6,883 nt of DNA, taken from JBNRMR01 sp050309705. GTDB lineage: Bacteria; Bacillota; Clostridia; Christensenellales; UBA1750. This document shows positions 1 to 5,796 of the stretch, in pieces (position 1 is the first letter of the stretch; each line of letters begins with the position of its first letter). Both the position numbers and the translations under genes were made by a program. Location: the NCBI GenBank assembly GCA_050309705.1, contig JBNRMR010000002.1, positions 1 through 6,883 on the forward strand. Reading direction: 5' to 3'. The notes beneath the pieces were generated by a model. That model was given only the letters and a program-made list of their open reading frames with translations, was not told the DNA's origin and did not search any database.

Positions 1-2
1 AA

Positions 3-77
3 TTGCAATGGCCCTTTGAAGGCCGGGGCAAAATTCTCAGCGAAGAAGAAAGCGGCAGGGTGATTTTATGGCTATGA
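3..77 (+). CDS. possible 3' end of an upstream gene (partial)
   Basis: The frame starting at base 3 is open from the window edge to a TGA at 75-77 and ends in RGKILSEEESGRVILWL, which reads like an ordinary protein C-terminus. Its stop would overlap the second possible hisS start at 74 as ATGA, a common arrangement between cotranslated genes in bacterial operons. A rival reading is the frame starting at base 1, which ends in KKKAAG at a TGA at 61-63, just before hisS. Only about 24 codons are visible, so neither the frame nor the product can be settled. In Clostridia the gene before hisS is often hemZ, but I could not match this tail to that family. Confidence 0.3.
   Translation: MQWPFEGRGKILSEEESGRVILWL
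57..62 (+). promoter_or_regulatory. ribosome binding site of hisS
   Basis: AGGGTG lies 5 bases before the ATG at 68 and 11 bases before the in-frame ATG at 74. The spacing favours 68. The ATGA overlap with a possible upstream frame favours 74. The two starts differ by only two residues (Met-Ala). Confidence 0.5.
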
Positions 78-1336
78 AGGCGTTGCAGGCGATGAAGGGC
101 ACAAAGGATGTGCTTCCACAGGACAGCTACAGATGGCAACATCTGGAAGCTATCGCCAGAGATTGCGCCCATGCCGCCGGCTACAGGGAAATACGCACGC
201 CGGTTTTTGAAAGGACGGAGCTTTTCCAGCGGGGAGTGGGTGACGCCACAGACGTCGTCCAAAAGGAGATGTACACATTCGACGACAAGGGGGGCAGGTC
301 CATAACATTAAAGCCGGAAGGAACGGCGGGAACTGTCCGCGCCCTTATCGAATCAGGGCTTATCTCCGAAGCGATGCCGCTTAAGATATATTATCTTAAC
401 TGCCCTGTGTTCAGATATGAAAACCCCCAGGCGGGCAGGCTGAGGGAGCACCACCAGTTCGGCATCGAGGCATTTGGTTCGCCGTCACCGATGATGGACG
501 TGGATGTGATGAGCATAGCCGTAAGCTTTTTTAAGAAAGTGGGCTTTGAAAGCCTCAGCTTCAACATAAACTCAATCGGTTGTCCCAAGTGCAGGCCGGG
601 CTATCAGGAGGCGCTGAAGCAATACTTCAGACCCCACTTAAGCGGCATGTGCCAAACCTGTCAGGGCCGCTTTGACCGCAACCCGCTAAGGCTTTTGGAC
701 TGCAAGGAGGGGGGCTGCAAGGCCCTTGTGAAGGATGCTCCTGTCGGCCTTGACTACCTATGCGAGGAGTGTCACGATCATTTTGAGGACCTTAAGTCAT
801 TGATGGACAGCCTGGGCTATGATTATCAGGTTGATCCCGGCATAGTTCGCGGGCTGGATTACTACACAAAGACCGTTTTTGAAGTCATCACATTAGTGGA
901 TGGCAGGCCAATGGCTGTCTGCGCCGGCGGAAGATATGACCTGCTTGTTAAAACCCTGGGTGGGCCGGATCTTCCCGGCGTGGGCTTCGGCATGGGCTTC
1001 GAGCGGGTGCTGATTTTGGCTCAGGAGCAGGGGATAGAGTTTGAAAGGCCCCATCAGTACGATATATTCGTCTGCACCATCGGCGATGCGCCTAGGGAAA
1101 AGGCGTTCAAGCTGGTTCATTCACTCAGGGCGAAGGGCATCAGCGCCGACGCGGACACAGTGGGCAGAAGCCTTAAGGCACAGCTTAAATACGCCGGAAA
1201 GATTGGCGCGCCCCATGTGCTGATCATCGGCGGGGATGAGCTTGAAACAGGCAGATATAAGCTTAGGGACATGAAGGCTGGTGCAGAGATTGAGGCGGAC
1301 GAGGACGAGCTTTTGAAAATCCTCACTTCTCGCTGA
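68..1336 (+). CDS. hisS: histidine--tRNA ligase (HisRS)
   Basis: This cytoplasmic class II aminoacyl-tRNA synthetase charges tRNA-His with histidine using ATP. At 422 residues it has the normal bacterial length. Motif 1 is seen near residues 39-52 (GYREIRTPVFERTELF region), motif 2 near 114-136 (FRYENPQAGRLREHHQFG), the histidine-specific motif at 258-267 (GIVRGLDYYT, with the catalytic Arg261), AGGRYDLL at 286-293, and motif 3 at 304-314 (GVGFGMGFERV). The C-terminal anticodon-binding domain runs from about residue 330 to the end and includes the GRSLKAQLKYA stretch. Between the catalytic motifs, residues 172-235 carry eight cysteines in four close pairs (172/175, 195/198, 212/217, 232/235), which suggests a metal-binding insertion as in other clostridial HisRS. 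The start at 68 follows from the AGGGTG site; 74 is an alternative. No T-box signature is visible in the 67 upstream bases. aspS follows after 47 bases, the usual Bacillota order. Confidence 0.98.
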   Translation: MAMKALQAMKGTKDVLPQDSYRWQHLEAIARDCAHAAGYREIRTPVFERTELFQRGVGDATDVVQKEMYTFDDKGGRSITLKPEGTAGTVRALIESGLISEAMPLKIYYLNCPVFRYENPQAGRLREHHQFGIEAFGSPSPMMDVDVMSIAVSFFKKVGFESLSFNINSIGCPKCRPGYQEALKQYFRPHLSGMCQTCQGRFDRNPLRLLDCKEGGCKALVKDAPVGLDYLCEECHDHFEDLKSLMDSLGYDYQVDPGIVRGLDYYTKTVFEVITLVDGRPMAVCAGGRYDLLVKTLGGPDLPGVGFGMGFERVLILAQEQGIEFERPHQYDIFVCTIGDAPREKAFKLVHSLRAKGISADADTVGRSLKAQLKYAGKIGAPHVLIIGGDELETGRYKLRDMKAGAEIEADEDELLKILTSR

Positions 1337-1383
1337 ATATTACGCCAACCATAACAAGAACAAAGAGAAAAAGGAGACAAAAT

Positions 1384-3165
1384 ATGGCACAGCTATTGGG
1401 CGGCCTTAAGCGCACAGACATGTGCGGGCATATAACCGAAAAATACGCAGGGCAGACCGTCACGGCCATGGGCTGGGTGCAAAGAACCAGAAATCTAGGC
1501 CAGATCGTTTTTGTGTGGCTACGGGATAAATCGGGCATCGTCCAGGCGGTGTTTGACAGCAGCAAGTGCGATTCTCTCTGCTTCCAGGCAGGCGAACAGC
1601 TTCGCGGCGAGTTCGTTGTGGCCATCACGGGTGAGGTCTCCCTCAGGGATCCTTCCGCCGTCAACGACAAGATGAAGACGGGCAAAATCGAGATCCATGC
1701 AAAAAGCTGCGCCATACTCTCCAGGTCTGAAACCCCGCCCATATATATAGACGACGACCACCCCGGCGAGAGCGAGAGCCTGCGCCTTAAATATCGCTAT
1801 CTGGACCTTAGAAGGCCCTCCATGCAGGACATGCTGGCCAAAAGGCATTCAATTGTGAAGGCCATACGCAACCATTTTGACGAGAACGGCTTCACAGAAG
1901 TGGAAACACCCATAATGACCAAGTCCACGCCGGAGGGAGCCAGGGACTTTCTGGTCCCTTCAAGGCTCCACCAAGGCGAGTTCTATGCCTTGCCCCAGTC
2001 GCCGCAGATATACAAACAGCTTCTGATGCTGTCAGGACTGGACAGATATTATCAGATCGCCCGCTGCTTTCGGGACGAGGACGCCAGGGCCGACCGCCAG
2101 CCGGAGTTCACCCAGCTTGACCTGGAGATGAGCTTCGTGGAGCCGGAGGATGTTCAAAGCGTGGTGGAAGGCGCTTTTGCGCGGGTGTTCAAGGAAGTCA
2201 TGGGCATCGAAAGGAAACTGCCCCTGGAACGCATCACCTGGGAGCATGCCATGGAGAATTATGGCTCGGACAAGCCTGACAGGCGCTTTGGAATGACGAT
2301 AGTATGCCTGGATGAAATCGTAAAGGATTGCGGCTTTAAGGTCTTTGAGGACACCATCGCCGCGGGGAACACAGTTAGAGCCATTTGCGCAAACCATGTT
2401 TTCCCCCGGAAGGAAGTCGACAGCCTGACGGAATACCTGAAGGGCACATATAACGCCAGGGGCCTTGCCTATGCCATGCTGGACGAAAGCGGCCTGCGCT
2501 CGCCCCTTGCAAAGTTCATAAGCGAAGAAAAGTTTGCGGAGATTTTTGAAGCGGTCGGCGCAAAGACGGGCGACACTGTGTTCTTCATTGCAGACAAGAA
2601 ATCCGCCGCGCTACAGATGCTGGGAGGCCTGCGCGTTGAGATCGCCAAGCGGCTTGATCTGATAGATAAAACTAAGTTCGACCTTTTTTGGGTCACGGAA
2701 TTTCCCCTTCTGGAGTACGACGAGGAAGAAGACCGCTATGTGGCCATGCACCACCCCTTCACATCGGTGATGGACGAGGATATAGAAAACATGAAAACCT
2801 CGCCCGGTTCGGTGCGCGCCAAGGCATATGACCTGGTGCTGAACGGAATTGAGATGGGCAGCGGATCCATCAGGATTTTTTCTTCGGATCTTCAGGAACA
2901 AATGTTTAACTTGATCGGTTTTAATAAAGAGGAGGCGTGGCAGCGCTTCGGCTTCATGCTGGAGGCGTTTAAATATGGCGTGCCTCCCCACGGCGGCTTT
3001 GCCTTCGGCATCGACCGGCTGGTGATGATGCTGACCGGCGCAGGCAGCCTGAGAGATGTTCTGGCCTTTCCAAAGGCAGCCAACGCTTCCTGCCTGATGA
3101 TGGAAACGCCCTCGCCGGTGGCGAAGGAGCAGCTTGACACTCTGGGCATTGAGCTTAGGAATTAA
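1384..3165 (+). CDS. aspS: aspartate--tRNA ligase (AspRS, bacterial type)
   Basis: This cytoplasmic class II synthetase charges tRNA-Asp with aspartate. It has 593 residues, close to the roughly 590 of the bacterial family. Domains in order: an N-terminal OB-fold that reads the anticodon (about 10-108, with GWVQRTRNLGQ at 30-40); motif 1 near 166-177 (DENGFTEVETPI); the aspartate-binding PQSPQ at 204-208; motif 2 at 224-250 (QIARCFRDEDARADRQPEF, Arg230); the GAD insertion domain typical of bacterial AspRS (about 290-425); and motif 3 at 541-546 (FGIDRL, Arg545) followed by GAGSLRDVLAFPK. A clear AAGGAG site at 1371-1376 lies 7 bases before the ATG. The 47-base gap after hisS is A-rich and shows no promoter or terminator that I would defend. 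Leu38 sits where E. coli AspRS has Leu and the non-discriminating Pseudomonas enzyme has His, which hints at a tRNA-Asp-specific enzyme; this is inference from one site. Trp45 replaces the Asp common at that position in other bacterial enzymes. Confidence 0.98.
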   Translation: MAQLLGGLKRTDMCGHITEKYAGQTVTAMGWVQRTRNLGQIVFVWLRDKSGIVQAVFDSSKCDSLCFQAGEQLRGEFVVAITGEVSLRDPSAVNDKMKTGKIEIHAKSCAILSRSETPPIYIDDDHPGESESLRLKYRYLDLRRPSMQDMLAKRHSIVKAIRNHFDENGFTEVETPIMTKSTPEGARDFLVPSRLHQGEFYALPQSPQIYKQLLMLSGLDRYYQIARCFRDEDARADRQPEFTQLDLEMSFVEPEDVQSVVEGAFARVFKEVMGIERKLPLERITWEHAMENYGSDKPDRRFGMTIVCLDEIVKDCGFKVFEDTIAAGNTVRAICANHVFPRKEVDSLTEYLKGTYNARGLAYAMLDESGLRSPLAKFISEEKFAEIFEAVGAKTGDTVFFIADKKSAALQMLGGLRVEIAKRLDLIDKTKFDLFWVTEFPLLEYDEEEDRYVAMHHPFTSVMDEDIENMKTSPGSVRAKAYDLVLNGIEMGSGSIRIFSSDLQEQMFNLIGFNKEEAWQRFGFMLEAFKYGVPPHGGFAFGIDRLVMMLTGAGSLRDVLAFPKAANASCLMMETPSPVAKEQLDTLGIELRN

Positions 3166-3177
3166 GGGAAGCAAAGA

Positions 3178-3852
3178 ATGGAACAAAGGACAGTGCTGCT
3201 AATTGGCGAAAGCGCCGCTGAAATGCTCAGAAACAGCCATGTGGCGGTGCTGGGCGTGGGCGGAGTGGGCTGCCAGTGCATCGAGGCTTTGGTGCGGGCG
3301 GGCGTGGGGCGGATGACCGCCATCGACAGGGATGTTTTCGAGGAGAGCAATCTGAACCGCCAGCTTTACGCCACGAGGACAACATTGGGCAGGAGCAAGG
3401 CGCAGGCGGCGGCGGAGAGGATCGCGTTGATCAATCCCTTCTGCCGTGTGACGGCCCTTGAAGAAAGCGTCAGCGGTGAAAACGTTGCGGAGCTGCTGGC
3501 GGATGATATCGACTATGTGTGCGACGCAATAGACGACGTGAATGCAAAGGTTTCCATTGCTCGGCATTGCGCTGAAATGAAAATTCCCCTGATCTCCTGC
3601 ATGGGAGCTGGCAACAGGATCGGCACAGGGCAGTTTTCAGTGATGGACATATTCAAAACCAGCCATGACCCTTTGGCGAAGATTATGCGCAAGAAACTGC
3701 GGGAAGCGGGCATAAATAAGCTGGAGGTCTGCATAAGCGACGAGGAGCCGTATCTGCGGGCGGCAAGACCGCCTGCCAGCATCAGCTTCGTGCCGCCGAT
3801 GGCAGGGCTGACAATGGCCGGGCATGTGATACGCGCTCTGGCGAAACTCTAA
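3178..3852 (+). CDS. tcdA: tRNA threonylcarbamoyladenosine dehydratase (TcdA/YrvM, E1-like)
   Basis: This enzyme belongs to the ThiF/MoeB/E1-like family. TcdA uses ATP to dehydrate t6A at position 37 of tRNAs to the cyclic form ct6A, which strengthens decoding of ANN codons. Visible features are the N-terminal LLIGESAAEMLRNSHVAV segment, the glycine-rich nucleotide-binding loop GVGGVG at 26-31, the family pattern DRDVFEESNLNRQ at 50-62 (with Asn60 and Arg61), the TcdA-typical SCMGAGNRIGTGQF at 140-153, and the C-terminal SISFVPPMAGLTMAGHVIR at 201-219. The 224-residue length lacks the C-terminal membrane-associated extension of the E. coli enzyme. The gene begins 12 bases after aspS, with a modest AAGGGA-like site overlapping the aspS stop. 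The aspS-yrvM neighbourhood in Bacillus subtilis supports TcdA over other ThiF-like enzymes. No ThiS, MoaD or other ubiquitin-like partner is nearby. Confidence 0.93.
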   Translation: MEQRTVLLIGESAAEMLRNSHVAVLGVGGVGCQCIEALVRAGVGRMTAIDRDVFEESNLNRQLYATRTTLGRSKAQAAAERIALINPFCRVTALEESVSGENVAELLADDIDYVCDAIDDVNAKVSIARHCAEMKIPLISCMGAGNRIGTGQFSVMDIFKTSHDPLAKIMRKKLREAGINKLEVCISDEEPYLRAARPPASISFVPPMAGLTMAGHVIRALAKL

Positions 3853-3858
3853 GAGGTG
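3851..3858 (+). promoter_or_regulatory. ribosome binding site that decides the rseC start
   Basis: AAGAGGTG, close to the full anti-16S match AAGGAGGTG, begins inside the tcdA stop codon. It lies 8 bases before the ATG at 3867, an ideal distance. The in-frame GTG at 3861 would be only 2 bases away, so the ATG is preferred. Confidence 0.6.
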
Positions 3859-3866
3859 TTGTGGGG

Positions 3867-4343
3867 ATGATACAAAGCGGCGTGGTTATATCGGTGAGCG
3901 AAAATGGCGCCATGGCGCAGGTGAGCATCGAAAGAAGCTCGGCCTGCGAAAAATGCGGCGCCTGTGCGATGGGCCGAAAAACTCAGCATGTGATCAGCAT
4001 CCCCAACACTGCGGGCGCCGACGTTGGCGATGTGGTGGATATCCAGATGCACGGCGAGAAAGTGGTCAAAGCCTCCGCCCTGGTTTATCTTTTTCCATTG
4101 ATGGCCTTCCTTCTGGGGCTGTGGGGGGCAGGCGAGATTTACAGCGAGGCCCTGACGGTCGCCCCGAAGGAAATATTTTCCTTCATAATTGCTTTGGCGC
4201 TGATGGCTCTGGCCTTTCTGATAATTGGCCTTACGGAAAAAAGGCGGCGCGCAGGCGGTGAGTTTTCACCCAAAATGCAGGGAATAGTTACTGTGGGGGA
4301 GAGGGCGGCAAGAGGCGCGCGGGACGAAATTGAAAACAAATAA
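3867..4343 (+). CDS. rseC: RseC/SoxR-reducing-system family membrane protein
   Basis: This is a small inner-membrane protein of the RseC family. In E. coli RseC is linked to the sigma-E stress response and to the Rsx electron-transfer complex that reduces SoxR; the role of the clostridial homologues is not firmly known. From the ATG at 3867 it has 158 residues. Residues 1-25 form a beta-rich lead (MIQSGVVISVSENGAMAQVSI) typical of the family, followed by a cysteine cluster CEKCGAC with Cys27, Cys30 and Cys33, which could bind a metal or Fe-S centre. Two membrane helices follow at about 69-91 and 102-123, then a basic KRRRAGG stretch and a charged tail. An in-frame GTG at 3861 would add two residues but has poor spacing to the binding site. 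The gene sits 14 bases after tcdA and 39 bases before trxA. No Rsx/Rnf genes are in the window. The family call is good; the function is inferred. Confidence 0.85.
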   Translation: MIQSGVVISVSENGAMAQVSIERSSACEKCGACAMGRKTQHVISIPNTAGADVGDVVDIQMHGEKVVKASALVYLFPLMAFLLGLWGAGEIYSEALTVAPKEIFSFIIALALMALAFLIIGLTEKRRRAGGEFSPKMQGIVTVGERAARGARDEIENK

Positions 4344-4357
4344 CCTAACTATAGATT
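4330..4357 (+). promoter_or_regulatory. candidate sigma-A promoter before trxA
   Basis: TTGAAA at 4330-4335 (5 of 6 consensus bases) is separated by 16 bases from TAGATT at 4352-4357 (4 of 6). The sequence from 4333 to 4382 is clearly more AT-rich than its surroundings. The -35 element overlaps the last codons of rseC. Transcription would begin near 4364 and give a very short leader containing the AAAGGAG site of trxA. Such a promoter would let trxA and the sortases be made independently of the synthetase genes. Confidence 0.35.
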
Positions 4358-4382
4358 AAACGAAAACAAAGGAGAATGAAAT

Positions 4383-4709
4383 ATGGCAACCGAAAACACA
4401 GTTAAAATTGCAACCGCCGACTTTGACGGCATAATAGAAAAAGGCGTTACATTGGTGGACTTTTGGGCCACTTGGTGCGGTCCTTGCCGCATGATAGCTC
4501 CGATAATCGACCAGCTTGCAGACGATAATGCAGGTAAGGCAGTGGTGGGCAAGGTGGACGTTGATGAAAACCCGCAGCTGGCTCAGCGCTTTAAGGTGAT
4601 GACAATCCCAACGCTGATAGTCTTTAAAGACGGCGAGGAGATGTCCCGCGTGGTGGGCGCAAGGCCCAAGCCGCAGCTTCAGGAGCTTATCAACGAGGCT
4701 TTATCCTGA
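4383..4709 (+). CDS. trxA: thioredoxin (TrxA)
   Basis: This is a cytoplasmic thiol-disulfide reductant that passes electrons from thioredoxin reductase to ribonucleotide reductase, peroxidases and oxidised proteins. The 108 residues match a single classical thioredoxin fold. The active site WCGPC is at 31-35 (Cys32 and Cys35), preceded by VDFWAT with the buried Asp26, and the cis-proline is Pro76 in TIPT. The C-terminal LIVFKDGEEMSRVVGARPK region carries the usual beta-strands and Gly. There is no signal peptide or membrane segment. A strong AAAGGAG site at 4368-4374 lies 8 bases before the ATG. The reductase gene (trxB) is not in the window. The gene is followed after 43 bases by the first sortase. 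Confidence 0.97.
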   Translation: MATENTVKIATADFDGIIEKGVTLVDFWATWCGPCRMIAPIIDQLADDNAGKAVVGKVDVDENPQLAQRFKVMTIPTLIVFKDGEEMSRVVGARPKPQLQELINEALS

Positions 4710-4752
4710 GCATCGGGGCGAGGGATTATTCCATATTAAACCGGAGGATCAG

Positions 4753-5736
4753 ATGAATTCTAAAACCCGAATCATTCAAACCGCATTTGCCGTGCTGCTT
4801 ATGCTGGCGGCAGTGGTGGTGTTTTTCTGGGAACATGTGTCTGTGTTAATTTTCCCGAGAACCAACTACGAACGGCCGGACGACTCCGCCCAGGTGATCG
4901 CCTCGCCCACCGTTCAGCCGGAGACGACGCCCTCTCCCACGGCGGCACCCACGGCCGAAAACAGCCCCCAGCCCACGCCGGAAGCCACCCCAGAGCCCAC
5001 GCCCGTCCCCGTGAGAGGTGAAAAGTGGGACGAACTTTACGCAGTGAACGACGATATACAGGGCTGGATAAAGATCGACGAGACGGAAATCGACTACCCG
5101 GTGGTGATGGCAAAGCCTGAGGACGATGCCGCCGCCGAGGATGGATTTTACTATCTGCACCATAATTTTGACAAAAAGAAGGATTCGCAGGGCGCGATAT
5201 TTCTGTATCCCGGAAGCGATATCCTCAGCTCCCGCAACCTTTCGATATACGGCCACAACCAGAGGAATCTCAGGATGTTCGGCACGCTTAAATACTACAA
5301 CTATCTGTGGTCCAGCAGGGCTTTGGAGCAATACCAAAAAAGCCCCTTAATTCACTTTGACAACATATACGGTGACGCCACCTATAAGATGTTTGCCTTC
5401 CTGCTGGTGGACGAGGAGGAACCGGGCTTCTTCAACTTCATGTACAATGACTTTCCCAACGAGGATGTGTTCATGAGCTATGTGGACCATCTTCGCAGGC
5501 ATTCCCTTATCGACACCGCTGTGGACGTTCAGGAGGGCGATGAACTGATAACGGTCATCACCTGCACCTCGGAATCCCTTATAAAGCAGGGTAAGTTTAT
5601 TATCGTTGCAAGGAAGGTGCGCCCCGGCGAGAGCCTGGAGGTGGACGTTGAGAGCGCTTCCTTTAACCCGGACGCCCTTGTGCCGGCCGTGGTTCAGAAG
5701 GCCTGGAGCCAAAAGGTGCCTCTGCCTGAGGAATAA
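4753..5736 (+). CDS. srtB: class B sortase, signal-anchored (first of a tandem pair)
   Basis: This is a cell-surface cysteine transpeptidase. Class B sortases cleave a C-terminal sorting signal of a secreted protein and join the protein to the cell wall or to a pilus-like partner. The 327 residues start with a basic N-terminus and one membrane helix (about 8-26) that should act as an uncleaved signal anchor. A Pro/Thr/Glu-rich stalk follows (about 51-88, with TPEATPEPTPVP), then the catalytic domain from about 95. Family signatures are YYLHHNFDKKKDSQGAIFL at 133-151, the catalytic His168 in IYGHNQ, Cys271 in VITCTSE and Arg287 in IIVARKVR; the triad is complete. The tail after Arg287 (PGESLEVDV) is shared with the next gene. 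GGAGG at 4743-4747 lies 5 bases before the ATG. No sorting substrate is encoded nearby, so its target is unknown. Confidence 0.92.
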   Translation: MNSKTRIIQTAFAVLLMLAAVVVFFWEHVSVLIFPRTNYERPDDSAQVIASPTVQPETTPSPTAAPTAENSPQPTPEATPEPTPVPVRGEKWDELYAVNDDIQGWIKIDETEIDYPVVMAKPEDDAAAEDGFYYLHHNFDKKKDSQGAIFLYPGSDILSSRNLSIYGHNQRNLRMFGTLKYYNYLWSSRALEQYQKSPLIHFDNIYGDATYKMFAFLLVDEEEPGFFNFMYNDFPNEDVFMSYVDHLRRHSLIDTAVDVQEGDELITVITCTSESLIKQGKFIIVARKVRPGESLEVDVESASFNPDALVPAVVQKAWSQKVPLPEE

Positions 5737-5796
5737 TGGCAACATATGGGGGCTATAAAGCGTTTCATATATGGCAGCAAACTTTAGGAGGATCAA
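5737..5796 (+). promoter_or_regulatory. gap between the sortases with two short palindromes and a -10-like box
   Basis: This 60-base gap is AT-rich and contains TATAAA at 5754-5759 without a convincing -35 element. Two perfect palindromes, CATATG at 5743-5748 and CATATATG at 5766-5773, flank it. A full AGGAGG site at 5786-5791 precedes the second sortase by 5 bases. No terminator hairpin is seen. A weak internal promoter or operator is possible, but readthrough from the first sortase is equally likely. Confidence 0.25.

Noticed and set aside
10..67. T-box riboswitch end before hisS
   Set aside because: AGGGTG at 57-62 resembles the start of the T-box AGGGTGGNACCGCG, but the rest is missing and no terminator hairpin is present. 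The small GGCC...GGCC inverted repeat at 10-24 is not followed by a T-run.
2611..3186. 191-codon open frame on the minus strand
   Set aside because: It lies wholly opposite the conserved C-terminal part of aspS and the aspS-tcdA gap, and its translation is rich in His and Gln with no recognisable domain. It is an antisense shadow of a certain gene.
3178..3852. ThiF/MoeB-type sulfur carrier activating enzyme
   Set aside because: The E1-like fold is shared, but the SCMGAGNR and SISFVPP segments and the position after aspS fit TcdA, and no ThiS/MoaD-like partner is present.
3861..3866. GTG start for rseC
   Set aside because: It is only 2 bases from the ribosome binding site, and the ATG at 3867 gives the usual family N-terminus with ideal spacing.
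4846..5337. 163-codon open frame on the minus strand opposite the first sortase
   Set aside because: The arginine/glycine-rich translation is the mirror of the Pro/Thr-rich stalk codons. The + strand reading has a complete catalytic triad and a good ribosome binding site.
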